Positions 11,570 through 23,941 of a DNA stretch of 64,000 nucleotides are shown here, one piece after another. The translations under genes and the position numbers were made by a program. The stretch lies in contig CM070606.1 of the NCBI GenBank assembly GCA_036346395.1, forward strand, positions 14,866,915-14,930,914, written 5' to 3'. Under the pieces are notes generated by a model. That model saw only the letters and a list, made by a program, of their open reading frames with translations, was not told the origin of the DNA and did no database searches. How positions within the stretch are numbered: position 1 is the first letter of the stretch; every line of letters starts with the position of its first letter. Source of the stretch: Hsuehochloa calcarea. Lineage: Eukaryota > Streptophyta > Magnoliopsida > Poales > Poaceae.

Positions 11570-13394
11570 GTACTAGACCCGATGCTTCAGGTTCACAGGT
11601 TTCTGAAACTCAAGAAAGCATCTTCGTCGATGATGATTCTGAGGATGAAGACTCAAACCATCCTCCGCTACTCCGAGAGGTGGAGAGCACATTACTACTA
11701 CTTGGTGTCAATGAAAGCAGCCTCCTATCCCCACCGACGATCCGAGTGGCTCTGTTCCTACCTCTACAACTCATGAGGTAGAGGCCACGTCTGCACCAGG
11801 AGCACCACTTCGCATACAGCGACAACATCCACCTGAGCAGATGATTGGGGATCTTCAGGAGCGAGTCACTCGCTCCAGGTTTATTTCTCCTGATTCTCAT
11901 GCACATTCTGCTTTTGTCGCGTCTTTCGAACCCCGAGATATCACCCATGCTTTATCTGATGCCTCTTGGGTCAATGCCATGCATGAAGAGCTTGAAAATT
12001 TGAAAGAAACAAAGTCCGGTTTTTAGTTGAGCGACCTTCTGATTCTCATGTTATTGGAACAAAATGGGTTTTAAAAATAAGCAAAGTGAGGATGGATTGG
12101 TTGTTCGCAATAAGGCTAGACTTGTAGCTCAAGGTTATTCCTGTAGAGGGCTTAGACTTTGAGGAGACCTTTGCTCCAAAGAGCTAGATTGGAGGCCATT
12201 CGCATTCTTTTAGCATTTGCAACATCCAAGGGTTTCAAGCTTTTCAAATGGATGTTAAAAGTGCTTTCTTGAATGGCTTCATAGAAGAAGAGGTCTTTGT
12301 CAAGCAACCTCCGGGTTTGAAAATCAAAATTCCCAAACCATGTTTTTAAACTCTCTAAAGCTCAGTATGGATTGAAACAAGCTCCTAGAGCTTGGTATGA
12401 CAAAGCTTAAGAGTTTCTTGCTTGAAAATGATTTCAAAATGGGAATGGTTGATAAAACCTTGTTCACTCTCGAGCATGGCGTTGATTTCTTGTTGGTTCA
12501 AATATATGTGGATGATATTATTTTCGGTGGTTCCTCTCATGCTTTGGTGTCTAGATTTTCAGATTCTATGAGCAGTGAATTTGAGATGAGCATGATGGGA
12601 GAGCTGACATTCTTTCTTGGTCTTCAAATCAAACAACTGAAAGAAGGCACCTTCGTTCACCAGAGTAAGTATACAAAGGACCTTCTTGGCGCTTCAATAT
12701 GGGAAGCGAGGCCAATGTCTACTCCCATTGCAACAACCACCGTCTTTGGACCACGATGAGGATGGAGAGTCGGTGGATCGGAAGGAGTATGTCCCTCCTG
12801 GCGCCGCTTGTGCGGCGCTTTGAGCTTCCCCTCGTGCTTCTCATCGTCAAGCAGTACGTCGCATATTCAGGTATCTTCAAGATACGCTTGACTTTGGACT
12901 CTGGTATTCTTCTTCTTCGGCTCTTTCAATTCGAGCATTTTCGATGCTGATTTGGCCGGGTGTAGAGTTGATAGGAAGAGTACTTGGCACTTGTCATTTC
13001 TTGGGCACATCTCTTGTTTCTTGGTCTTCTAGAAAGCAGTCTTACATTGCCTGATCTGAGGCCGAGTATGTAGTCTGCAACTGGTCGCTCTCGTGTTCTC
13101 TGGATTTTATCCACGCTGCGAGACTATGGGTTATCTTTGGGAAGTGTTCCTCTTTTCTGTGACAACACTTCTGCAATTAATATTGCCAAAAACCCAGTGC
13201 AACATTCCAGGACTAAACACATTGACATTCGATTTCATTTTCTGAGAGACCATGTTGAGAAAGGTGATGTTGTGCTTCACTTTGTAGAGTCGAGCAACGA
13301 CTTGCGTGATATTTTCACTAAGGCTCTTGACTCTTCGCGCTTTGCTGCTTTGCGGGGAGAGTTAGGGGTTATTAGTCCTATTGGGCTGTTTTGA
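11570..13394 (+). pseudogene. Reverse transcriptase and RNase H of copia 1 (broken)
   Basis: RT motifs appear in different frames: FVASFEPRDI and SWVNAMHEELENL (about 11910-12000), NKARLVAQG remnants (12110-12140), MDVKSAFLNGF remnants (about 12250), and the catalytic IYVDDIIFGG (12500-12530) followed by MSMMGELTFFLGLQIKQ. RNase H ends with LFCDNTSAINIAKNPVQHSR, HIDIRFHFLRDHV and a stop at 13394. The LKQAP block (12375-12390) is out of frame with its neighbours. Insertion of A1 cut the ORF upstream of these motifs. Confidence 0.88.
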
Positions 13395-14820
13395 GGGGGA
13401 AGTTGCTCTTTTTGCATTCATTGTATCATAATGCATGTTTCATTCCATTTGCCTTGCATTGTATAATAAAATCAGTGGAGCTTTGATTATTATCCTTGTA
13501 TGACTTGTTCTCATACTCTATACCTTGTCATATCGAGTAATAGTCTGCTAGACCTCTTTTATGGCTCTTCGTGTTTGGCTTAGCCTTTGCCTTGCTAGCT
13601 TTATATCTGTGAGAAATTTGAATCAAATCATGTCTTGTTGGATCTTGTGACTAGTTTTGCTCTAGTGATCCGCTTATGATTCTCGCCATGTCTTACAAGT
13701 CGATTTGAGTCTTGAACTTTTTGAGATGAAAAAAATGAGCTTTTTATCTTATTAAGTCAAGCAAATGAAAAATGAGATTTTCTGTGCGAAAAAACTGATC
13801 TCACCAATCCTCTCTCATGAGACGGCTTGCCATTGCACTCGGCATGAACTCAGGGGGAGTTTTGGATGACCTAGATCATTCTTTTAAGCTTATCGCTTGA
13901 GATGGTCGCGGCAAGGCTTGAGATCTAGCACGGCAAAAAAGTGAGAAAGAAAAAGAGAATTTGCCCAAAAAGGGCTAAGTGCTTGAGCTTTGCTTCAAAA
14001 GAATTTTCTTAATGCTCAAAATGCCTCAATTCTTGTTTTGAGTCTCTTTTTACTTATAGACATGGCTTGACTCATTTTTGGTTGCTTTGAGTGGATCTAT
14101 GATTTTGAGCAACCTTTCATGATTTCAATTCTGTTAATCTCAGATTTCTGCTATCTTGGTTTTAGCTTTGCAGTACACGTTTTGCCATGATTGAATATAG
14201 CGTCTTCTCCTTATATGGCTTGGTATAATACTTGTACTGTCTATATGTATAATGGTCATGGCTCCTTTTCACTAAAGTTCAAAAATAAAGTCATTCCTTC
14301 ATGCTCTTTCTTTTTCATGCATCTTGATGAATTCATTGTCAAAGGGGGAGAAAGATTGTGAAGAAAATGATGTTAATGATGTTGGAGCTTTTGGTTTCAT
14401 ACTCAAGGTTTAATATAAAAGAACTTCATAAAATAAAAATATAAAAGAACCTCATAAAATAAAAATTTTGAACCTTTTGAAAATCTGTGATCATGGTGAG
14501 TTGAGTTTCTGGGTTTCATTGTCTTATCTTATTTGATTTGAAATTGAAGAATACTCACAATGATCAAAGGTCAAATAGAACAATGTGTCTTTCATTTGGA
14601 CCTAAGTGAGATTTTTGGCTACTTTACGAATTTGAATCCTTTTGTGCTTTCAATGCCTTATCTCACTTGCTTACACTATTCGAAGCCGACTTGGTGGTTC
14701 CTAGGCTTTTGTTGCTTATGGACCAAGTTGTGCCTTTATGCGAAACAGCGTATTTTTACTTTTCATTTTGAAAAACCACATTTTCTTGAAAATTGCCAAT
14801 GTGTTCATCAAGGGGGAGAT
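13395..14820 (+). other. Spacer with repeated polypurine tracts, copia 1
   Basis: No convincing gene. Four G-rich tracts occur: GAGGGGGAAG after the stop (about 13392), CAGGGGGAG (about 13852), AAAGGGGGAGAAAG (about 14341) and AAGGGGGAGAT immediately before the LTR (about 14810-14820). Such multiple tracts upstream of the 3' LTR are a reported Sirevirus trait. A frame at 14560-14859 shows no recognisable domain and is not counted as a gene. Confidence 0.7.
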
Positions 14821-16695
14821 TGTGGATATCGTGAGGATATGTGCACGATCTCAGGATGATGAGTCAATTGGCAATGGCGTTATTGGTTTGCAAAATCTCG
14901 CGTTTTCGGGTTTGCTCCAAGGCTGTCAGGCCACTGGCGGTCTGACCAGGTTGTCTTGGGCGGTCGATCGCGCGGTGGAAGCGTCCGACCGACCATGGTG
15001 GCGGTCCGGCCATTGCTTTAAAAGTTGGGTTTTGAGCCGGCCAAAAATAGGTTGTGTAGGCAAGTGAGGGAGTCTCCCGGATGTGGTCCCATCATTTTTG
15101 AAGCTCCAACAAAAGTTCTATTCGATTGAAATTTCGAAGGTTTGAATTTCTCGCTTGAATTTTGGCTAAGTCATTTGGACCGGTCCGGCCGGGTTGTTGT
15201 GGGAGCGGTCCGATCCGCATGAATCGGTCGACCGCCCTGTGAAGGGATCGGGCCGGCATCACTGGAGGTGAGCCAAGTGTTGCATTGAGTTTGTTCGAGT
15301 GTGTTATTCTATGAACTTCAATGCTTTATTGATGTATATTGCATTGCGGGCGACGTGGGTCAAGTTGTGAAGAACTTGTTCGGAAGCGATTTGTTTGTCT
15401 ATTGCATGCGGTGGCTTGCGAGTCAACGACGTCAGCGGTGAGTGGATCGGGACTACGCTTGGAGCCGAGGTCCGAACGATCGGGGATCTGGGTGAGTCGT
15501 GTGACACAAGCATGGTGCAGGATGGACAAGATGGATCGAACGGGTGGTTCGAAACAGCTGGTTGGATCAGGCGGTGCAGATATCGGTGCGAGTCTCTGGG
15601 AGGTTCCGATGGGATTCGGACAAGAGAGGCTTGGCGTCGATGAGAACCGCTGATCAACCTACACGTGGTGAAGCAGGCGATTACTTCAAGAGTTATGAGT
15701 GTGTGGGTCCCATGTGTAAGAGACCCAAAAAGGGAAACCCTAGCTCTCTAGTATAAATAGGAAGGGGAGAGGTGGAAAACCTAAGCAAGCATTCATTTAG
15801 CCCCCTTCTTCCTTTTTCTAGGGTTTGGAGGAGAGGAGAGGAAAACTAGGGTTTGGAGTGTGCTCCTTGTTGAGCTCTTGCCCTTCCTTGGTGGAGAGGC
15901 TTTGTAAGCATCTATTGTGGATGAACAATCTTGTGATGCTTAATTGAAAGATCAATTGCTCCCTTTGTGTTCTTCTCCCTTTTGAATGTTTTTGGTGCTT
16001 CCTTGATTCAAAGGTTCATGCTTGGTCTCTTGGCCTACTTTATCTTGCTTTGATGTGTGGGATTACTCCTAGAGTCATCTAGATCATCAAACCCCCACAA
16101 GCAAGTCTTGAATCAAGATTTTCTCATTTCTAGGGTTTATGCACCTCTTTGGTAAAATCTCAAGAGATCGATTCTGCAAGTGGATCGGACGGATCGTCGC
16201 TAGAAATAGGTCTCCAATATCATTAGGAGGTGTGCTAGAAATTTGGTCAAGTTTTATTGGTTGAATCAAAAGTTGGATCAAATTTCGTTTTGGATTTGGG
16301 TGGAGTTTTTCAAGATCGGACTCTACCGGGTCCGACCAAACCCTTCAACGCGGTTCGACCGCTCCGTGTTTTCGTAGACCATGGGGTTTGCGGGTCGAAT
16401 CACGCCCACCGGTCGATCCAGCTGGCTAGTTGCCGGCCGATCTTCTTGACCGTCGGTCGACCGCCGTGGTAGCCGTCGGACCGCCGCGCTCTGAAGAACA
16501 TTGAGTTCTTTTCTCCTTTTGTGTCTTGTGCTTGAGGGGTTTATCAAATTCAACACAAGGCTTCCGTTGTGTGCTTACTGAACTTCTTAGCTTTCATAGC
16601 TAAAGGAGTAAAGTTCGTGTTGGTTTTGATTTAGGCGAGAAAGTTTCGAAAGCGCCTATTCACCCCCCCCCCCTAGTCGCCTTTCCGGTCCTACA
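14821..16695 (+). repeat. 3' LTR of copia 1 (1875 bp)
   Basis: Starts TGTGGATATC after the polypurine tract and ends TTTCCGGTCCTACA. The tail CTATTCACC, poly-C, CTAGTCGCCTTTCCGG corresponds to the reverse complement of the copia 2 LTR tail near 56069-56105. TATAAATA at 15752-15759 is the likely promoter core. Many GGTCGGACCG-like words recur through it. The right flank is TATGG at 16696-16700; its partner is outside the window. Confidence 0.85.
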
Positions 16696-19600
16696 TATGG
16701 AAATCCCAATCAGAATCCCCAATTAACTCCAATCAAAAACCTCCTTATCATGGATCTCGTGCCAAACCCTTGGAGATATTTCTCCTGAGTTCTAGGGAGG
16801 CTTGGCAACACCTCTGAATTACCTCACGATTTTTAGAAGTTATTTGATAAATTTTGGAGGCGAGTCAAAGCTTGGTCCAACCGTAGCTCGCACCGTCTGG
16901 AATTTCTGGAAGAAAATTCAGTACCTTAAAATCTCTGGAAATTTTATGGGAGGCTCCTACTTCTGTCAGCAAGCTCCAGTTAAAATTTTATAAATTTTGG
17001 AGTTTGCTTGCTACCTCAAATAATTCCTCAAAATCGATGTTAGGTTCAAACCCTAAGCGGTTTACACTATTGCAGCAGGTTCGAATCGGACTCGTGCTCG
17101 AGCCACTTGACTCGGTCCAATCCACTAGCCGTGCCAACTCGGCCGTTCGGGCGCTAGGGCCGTGGCCGTTGGATCGGCATCGAACGGTCTTCGACCACCA
17201 ACGATGGAGTCGTTGTAAACCACCCGATCGACTCACGGCTTGGATCGGCATCGAGCGGTTTTCGACCAACGAACGCACTGGGATCGTTTCAATCCGCTCG
17301 ATCTAGCCCAGCCGTTCGATTTCAATCCGACGACCAACGAGTCGTCTCCTTCCTCTGTTCGTGCGCGCGTGAGCCCTGCCATGGCGTACGCAGAGGAGAA
17401 GAGCAGTGGCGTGCAGTCCACTCTACAGTCACCTTTAAACGGCTAGCTCTGCGCGCATTAAATGCCTGTCGCGCTCATCCTTCGGAAGGTCATGATTCAA
17501 CTGCTCCCATCGCTCTCAAATGCTCTCATGGAAGTGTTGACCGACCGAAAAATCCGCCGCTGCTCTCGCCTCAGCTCTATTTAAACTCTTTTGCTTCACC
17601 CTTAGCTTCCTTTAGCACTTCCGCAACTCCAGCTAGCACTCACCACCTTGCTTGAGCTGTAGTTCCTCGTAATCTCCTCGACCGCCATTGTTGAGTGTGG
17701 AGCTTACGGTGGAGGCGGTGTAGCAGGGGTTTCTTCTTCAAGTCTTCGCCCCCTCTGCTCCCCTTCGCTCTCTGGAGCTTGACCCTCACTCGGTTTGGTT
17801 CTCTCTTTGCTCAGGTCGCTGTGGCCTAGTGAGGACCTTAACGCTGCCATTCGGTCACTCGTCGCCGGAGCCACTCCGTGGGTCTCTGGTCGTTCTTCAA
17901 CTCAGGTAAGTTCGCATTGGCCTGTGGGAGCTTAGGTGTGTTTTCATTTTTCTTTTGGTATTGTTCGTTCGGAAGTCCTCCCGAGCCATACCTACCTAGT
18001 CGCCCTCCGTGGTCGTACCTCCGTTTCAGCCATGCTCCGACCAGTACTGGCCGCCGGTAGAACCATTAAACTTTTAGACCCTCATCCCTGCCTTTGGCTG
18101 GCGCCGCTGTGGTCGGAGACGCCACCGAGCCACTGGCAAAGCGTGCGAGAGGCGTTGCCTCGTGGTCGGATTTCCGACCAGTCACCGTCGTAAGTTCCTC
18201 TACGACTTGTAACTAGTCGTAAGACCGGCTACGACTATGTCAGGGTCATAAGTCTCTTTACGACCACCACCTGGTCGTAAGCTCTTCTACGACTTGTACC
18301 GAGTCGTAAGACTTGCTACGACTATGTCATAGTCGTCAGCTTTTCTTCGACCACTACCTGGTCGTAAGTCTTTCTTTTGGTCGTATCTTTGGCAGTAAGA
18401 ATCCAAATCAATCGGTTCTTGTTGCCAAATTCTTTATAAATTATTCTCTTGCTACTGTAAAATTTTCAGAATTTTTGGAAAAAGTTTGCTGTTGAGTCTT
18501 TGCATTTTATTCGTTCTTATCGGTTGCTTTTCGTGTTCTCGTTAGGATCCGAAGAGCACATTGACAACATAAGTGATCCCCAGCTACATCTTGACCCGCA
18601 GCAAACAGGCAAGCAGTTTGATCATGTTAATCCCATTACTTTCAAGTCTAATATCTTGTTTACAAATCATATATATGTATGCATGCTTTTGTGTCAAATT
18701 AATTTTTCCCGATTAGAGGTAGTTATTCCTATTGCACTGTTGCCCTCAAATTGTTATCCCCTGCCACAAACATAAGTTATTAATATCGCTGGTGAATTAG
18801 AGCCCGGTGATTTAATTATGTTCTTTTGTTGCCTTTTCGATGTCATGCTTAGAAATGCTTAGATATCGGTAGTATTGGGCAGTCACCGACGTAGTCGATG
18901 ATGTTGATCACACAAATCTTATTATTACTCCATTATGTCCAGCACCCTGTGCTTTGTTACTTTGTGAAGTCAAAAACTGAAAATAAAATTGTTTTTGACT
19001 TGGGCACAATGGTATGTTGGTGTGATCTGTTGGTGTGAATGGAATGGTGCCTAGGTCATCAAGGACCGAGTTACTTGTGTCACTAAGCCAAGCGCTTATG
19101 CGTGCTAACCACGCGAGAAGGATATGGGACCTCTCTTGACTTAGTACTTTGGCGTGGGTTATCTCCGAGTCGCAGGAGGGGGTTGTGTGTGTTGTGTGAA
19201 ACATGATATGTGTTCGGTGTTCTTGTGTTGGGTGTGCGTGGTGGAGATTCCGGGTAGGCTCTCCACCTCGAGGAGCGTCGTAGTTGTCCAAGGCTTTACC
19301 CGGGAAGGGTAATTGACCGAGGCTTTACGATGACTCCGACACAACGTATGGGTTTCTATCCATACGGGCGGCTCGTGGGGTAATTCACAATATTGGAAAT
19401 GTCTCAGAGGACTTAGCCGTCAGCATACCTTCTAAGTGTGCTTAATAGCTTGGCAAAAGGCGGTCCGGCGTGTGGGTACATTGGTACACCCTGTAGGGAT
19501 AAAACTATTCAATAGCCTCGCCCTAGGTTATGGACATGCTTGGTAAGGTCGCAAGAACTAGACTACAACCTCTTAAATTAAAATTTGACATGGGTGGTAT

Positions 19601-20320
19601 GAATTGGTAATTCATGCTATTGTTGTGGTGACTATGGGTTAGTCACTTCCAGGACTGTTGTTGTCTTCTATTTACTGTTATATTGTTGTCGTTTACGATT
19701 ATTTGAACATTAAAAACTGATTTGTTAAACTTGCTTTCAAATGTACTATCTTATTGCAAATAAAATTTGCTTTATGCCGAAAATGAAACATACAACCTCC
19801 ACTCGAAAAGCTTGCATATAGTTATGTACAGGTCTGTTACTCTACACGTAAGTCTTGCGAGTACATTCAAAGTACTCACCCGGCTTTGCTGGGCTCTTTG
19901 TTGCAGGTGAGGAAGGTGAGCCCCAAGGGCCTCACTTTTGTGAAATGTGCTGTGGATTCGACGACTAGCTTGGCGGTCCCGGTCGGTTGCCTTGTGGGTT
20001 AAAGGCACACTGGTCGGCTCTTTTGTTTATGGCCATCTTATGGCACTTTTGCTTCCGCTGTTAAACTTCTTTATGTATATGTCGTTTGGCCGGTCGGCCT
20101 CTCTTTTGTAATATCTATCTTTTATTTATGATAACTTCTGTTCTGTTTCTTGCTTCGGCTCTATGTGAATGAATGGAATTGATGCATGAACTTTGTAAAG
20201 AGGTGTGTATACTGCATTTCTGGGAAGTATACATGTCTCGAGTCTCGGATTATCTGATTTGTGATGCTAGGACCGAATGGATGGTTAAGCATTACAAGCC
20301 TGATAAACCGGGGTCTCACA
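16696..20320 (+). repeat. LTR E, 3' part of a long plus-strand LTR
   Basis: No coding region is supported in these 3.6 kb. The block ends with GGGGTCTCACA at 20320, where family B sequence begins, and has a promoter-like CTATTTAAAC at about 17577-17586 followed by a long transcribed-leader-like stretch. It carries a 29-bp minisatellite at 18187-18385 and a 71-bp-spaced direct repeat near 17171 and 17242 (GGATCGGCATCGA). Its 5' end is missing because copia 1 inserted into it. LTR identity is inferred from the TATA box, the CA terminus and the junction. Confidence 0.55.
18187..18385 (+). repeat. 29-bp minisatellite in 87-bp higher-order units
   Basis: About seven 29-bp units each begin GTCGTAAG (or one change) and carry TACGAC 14 bases later. 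Every third unit resembles its counterpart best, giving 87-bp super-units at 18187, 18274 and 18361. Each unit can fold GTCGTA against TACGAC. Confidence 0.88.
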
Positions 20321-22136
20321 GTGATAATCTGTGTGGAACGTGCTGGTCTACTCCCTCCCATTAACATCATCACCAACAAGGATCACCTAAATAAACACAG
20401 AAAAGCAAGGGTGAGTCGAAACTCCGCAAGTACAATGTTCATTTAAACATGACATAACTGAACGAGGCAACAATCTCACAAGTTATACACAAGTATCTTT
20501 AAAGTTGTGAGGATGAATGGAATCGATGTATGCACTGAAAGGAAAAGGACTACTCAACTGCTTATACCGGTATAGCGAGTGATACACCCGTCGGTGTTCA
20601 CTTAAGCCCGTACTTAACAAAGTCCAGGGACCCAAATACCGTATGAAGAGCGTTTCATACGGGTGTCCGAAACCACCCACATTGGAATGGTGGGTCTTAC
20701 GTGCCCATACTGGAATTGATGGGTCTTAGCAAATTCCACTCCCGTGGATGGAAATTGAACAGTATATGAATGGAATGAAACAATGGATATGCATGTCCTT
20801 ATCTTTACTCACAAGAATTATCCATTTGAATCGAAATAAACAACATGGACGAATATCAAGAACATTCACAAATGAAACACATCAACAGGCATACAATTGA
20901 AATCAACACATTTTAACTCATGGTACTTGCCTTCCGCGATGTGACGTGCTAAGAGGCAACAACGGTGCACCTCCACTCACCGCCTCACCGCCTACACAAA
21001 TAATTATTCGAAATAAGAAAATATGGATTGACATAGCTAAAGGTGGTCTACATTAACCCTTTGGCTATTCTACGAAATCAACGGAGTTAAAACTAGCATA
21101 ACTCTATTCAGACTCCTGCCCCTCCTACTGGACAGCGGTACTAGAAAAATCATATTTTAAGTTCTAGAAATCGGAATGACATGAGACCAGTGCCAAAAGA
21201 AACTTAACAGAAAAATATTTAAAACACTAGGAGACAAGATTTCCTAATTATGCCCACAAATAAGACTAATCTGTAGCTGAAAGTGTCTGACAAATATCTA
21301 TCCTGACAGCAGACTAGTAGCAAAGAACGTAGCATAAATTTTAATATATAAGTCCAAATTGAGTAATCTTTACCAATCTGGAATCATGATAAAACCAGCT
21401 ACAATCATCTAGTTGGGCAAGTCCCCTGATTCGGCCTCCTACTAATTCCTATATTCAGGTAAATTTTCTATCTGCAATCTGATAGTCAGCGAAACAGCGT
21501 CGGTAAGAACTCCATAACTTTTGATTGCCAACTCTAAAAATTATGTTCTGTATCAACTTGGAAAGCTTACTGAATCCTCTACAACATTCATTTTGGGTGG
21601 ACTTTCTGATTCGGCCTCTAAAGAATTCAATATGGCCAGACAAGACAACTGTAATTCTCGTCAGATCTACTAGACAGTCGTGGTAAAACTACCATAACTC
21701 CTAAACCATAAGTCCAAATCTAGTGATCTCGGTGCCCAAAGAAAGCTAAGACTAAGGGCTAAAACTTTCTAAGAGGCGGAAAGATCAAAAAATGTACGCA
21801 ACTTACCCAAATCTGACGAGCAACAGCGCTGGCGCAAGGGCAAGGTGGAAGTGGCGGCTCCAAGTGGGGGAAAAGGGGGAAGGGGTGGGGAGTTTAGGTT
21901 TTTGGGGGGATGGGAACACCCCCTTGGCCGGCCACCAAAAGGCCTCACCTGGCCCATGGCCCGCGGCCCAGGTTGTCGAATAAAAGCAGATAACCCCCTT
22001 TCTTTTTTGGTATTACTATTCCTCTAATTCCCTTTTCTCCTCCCGTCTAATTCTTTAATTTACCGATCCTATTCCGGGACATTACACTCCTCCTGAATTC
22101 TTTTCTTCTTTCCCGATTAAATTTCTGGGTATTACA
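20321..22136 (-). repeat. Family B LTR copy 1 (end-truncated)
   Basis: Minus-strand LTR. It starts TGTAATACCC at 22136, with a second TGTAATGTCCC start at 22086, and runs left to the junction with LTR E. The last ~320 bases present in copy 2 (23942-24260) are absent, so LTR E probably inserted here or the end was deleted. Contents parallel copy 2: a GC-rich part, a middle with many CATAACT-type words, and a hairpin ladder at about 20560-20760. Confidence 0.75.
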
Positions 22137-22842
22137 ATCTCCTCTCCCCTTTCTTCTCCCTCTCCTCCACCTTCCTTTGGCCAGCAGCAATGGAGGAAGC
22201 ACCACTAAGGGGGAGGATAGCAATGGAGCGCAACGAGAGGACGTGCTGGACTAGGGCACCAATGGAGAGGGAGGGTGGAGTCTCTAGGGGGAGGCATAAG
22301 GAGGAAGGGGGTATAGGGTTTCAGTCGCCCCACTTTTTCCCACTTGGTCGGCCTCCACATGGGCCTCATGGGCTAAAGGCCTGAGACCCAGGTTCTCGAA
22401 TTTTCTTTCTGTTCAGTGAACACTTCGGAGGTCATAACTTTCTCTGCTAAACTCAGAATGGAGTGATTCGTATCTTCAAATTTAGCTAACTCATAATACT
22501 TCAACTTTATATTTGTGGAGGTTTTTTTTTCTGAAAACGCCGTCTTCACTACAAAATTTTCCTTCGAAGTTGACTCAGTTGCGGACCTTGGTTCTCTGTG
22601 CAGTCTGCCTTGCGGGCCCCATATCTCAAACCTCATAACTTCAAATTAGATCAATGAAGACTCTGAAGTGGACTATAGAAAGTGATCTACAACTTTGTAG
22701 TTACGAGGTTTTCTATTCAAAGCCGTTTCAGTAGCGAAACTCACGTTGCAAGATGATTATCGATTCTGTCCTGTTTCTGTGCGAGGTAAATAAGGAATCT
22801 CTCAATATCCTTATATTTGCTGTAAATAAATGGGATATTACA
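22137..22842 (-). repeat. LTR C, start of 3' LTR of an older chromovirus
   Basis: On the minus strand TGTAATATCCC begins at 22842 right after a polypurine tract, as in a 3' LTR. The sequence runs left until family B copy 1 interrupts it. Its first bases differ from family B, so it is a separate family. Confidence 0.65.
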
Positions 22843-22857
22843 TTCTACCCCCTTAAA
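22843..22857 (-). other. Polypurine tract of element C
   Basis: The minus strand reads TTTAAGGGGGTAGAA directly before TGTAATATCCC. The preceding GAATTCGGGGTCAAATTC-like text (22858-22885) is typical of the 3' end of grass chromovirus internal regions. Confidence 0.75.
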
Positions 22858-23941
22858 TAGAATTTGACCCCGAATTCTACTTGAAAGAACACCAACTGAA
22901 CTTAATAATTATTAACACGTACCCGACGTTAACAACTCTTGTTAAAGCTCGCGCATACGAGTTCCAAGTCCCAAGTCTCATCACGCTCAGACCATAACGC
23001 ATACTAACGTATTACACCTCAATACTCGTCTCGACCTTTAAAGGTTCTCTCAACACACAGGACACAAATGTAAGGTCATACTCGTGGCTAATGGCTCTAT
23101 CGAAAACTCAAGTGGCTAATGGCTCTATCGAAAACTCAAGCTTTGGACCTCTCAGGTACTCACTCAGCACTGGACATACAAGATGTTGCGTACTCCGCGC
23201 ATGGACTAGAGACAGTCCTGGAGATACGCCAACCTCTAAAATCAAATCAATGTATCTTGGGCCAACCTTCTCTTTGGTACTAAACCAGACATCCTGCACA
23301 CATCACACGAGACTCTTGTTCCAACTCTCCACCGACCTCTTCATCTTAACAAGGAGCCCTCCTTTAATAAGGTACATAACTTGCTTTGAACAAACTCTAC
23401 TATAAATAGAGTCAACTGAAAGTAAAGGATTCTCTTCGCAACCACGCAATGCCAGCTCCCCACCAAAAAGGTCAAATCCAAAATCGAAGATTCATTATGA
23501 AAATCATTCCACTTTCTAATTTGGCAGTTTGCAAATGAACACCATAAAAAGCCAATGGAGAAATCACTCGAATACCTAAATCAAATATTTCTTTTATTCT
23601 TTCTGAACTGGAAAGAACTACCCATGCCAACATAACACCAACTCAATTTACAGAACATCAATCAAAAACACATAGCTCAAAAAGAATCAAGGAAGCGTTT
23701 CATTACCTAACGCAACATTCTTTTCTCAATTTCTCTTTTAGGAATAAAACTTCTCTCAAATTATGGAATCCCAATTCATTGCATGACACGCTAACTCATT
23801 TCTCTTAACTTGGCAACCTCAATGCCATGCTCAAACCGAATACATTAACCACACCTTTGAAAGTAGGCTCTATTGACTCCACAAAAACATACTCTGGCCA
23901 ACTCCTCAATCGACAAAGTTTCTCTGTCAGATGACTCCTAA
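22858..23941 (-). pseudogene. Remnant of element C pol (integrase C-terminus) and 3' region
   Basis: A minus-strand frame at 23108-23299 retains the shape of a chromovirus integrase tail: a degraded KEKVGPRYI, then HARSTQHLVCPVLSEYLR where other elements have the VHDVFHVS segment. Conserved aromatic and proline positions are mostly lost. The rest (23300-23941) has no readable domain. A 34-bp direct repeat containing GTGGCTAATGGCTC lies at about 23083-23140. It is an internal fragment of an old copy. Confidence 0.55.

Larger units (their letters stand above)
11560..16695 (+). mobile_element. Ty1/copia Sirevirus-type element (copia 1), 3' part
   Basis: This is the right part of a plus-strand copia element; its left part must lie beyond the window, on the other side of element A1. 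Contents are RT (about 11570-12760), RNase H (about 12950-13394), a 1.4-kb spacer with several polypurine tracts, and a 3' LTR (14821-16695). Its RT and RNase H match those of copia 2 (56069 to end) closely at the protein level. Frameshifts are frequent, so it is not autonomous. Confidence 0.87.

Noticed and set aside
14560..15067. Frames spanning the end of the copia 1 spacer, possible env-like gene
   Set aside because: No signal peptide, membrane segment or glycoprotein features; the frames run across the LTR boundary.
18187..18385. Possible CRISPR-like array (29-bp periodicity)
   Set aside because: Units are contiguous with no unique spacers, the context is a plant LTR, and there are no cas genes.
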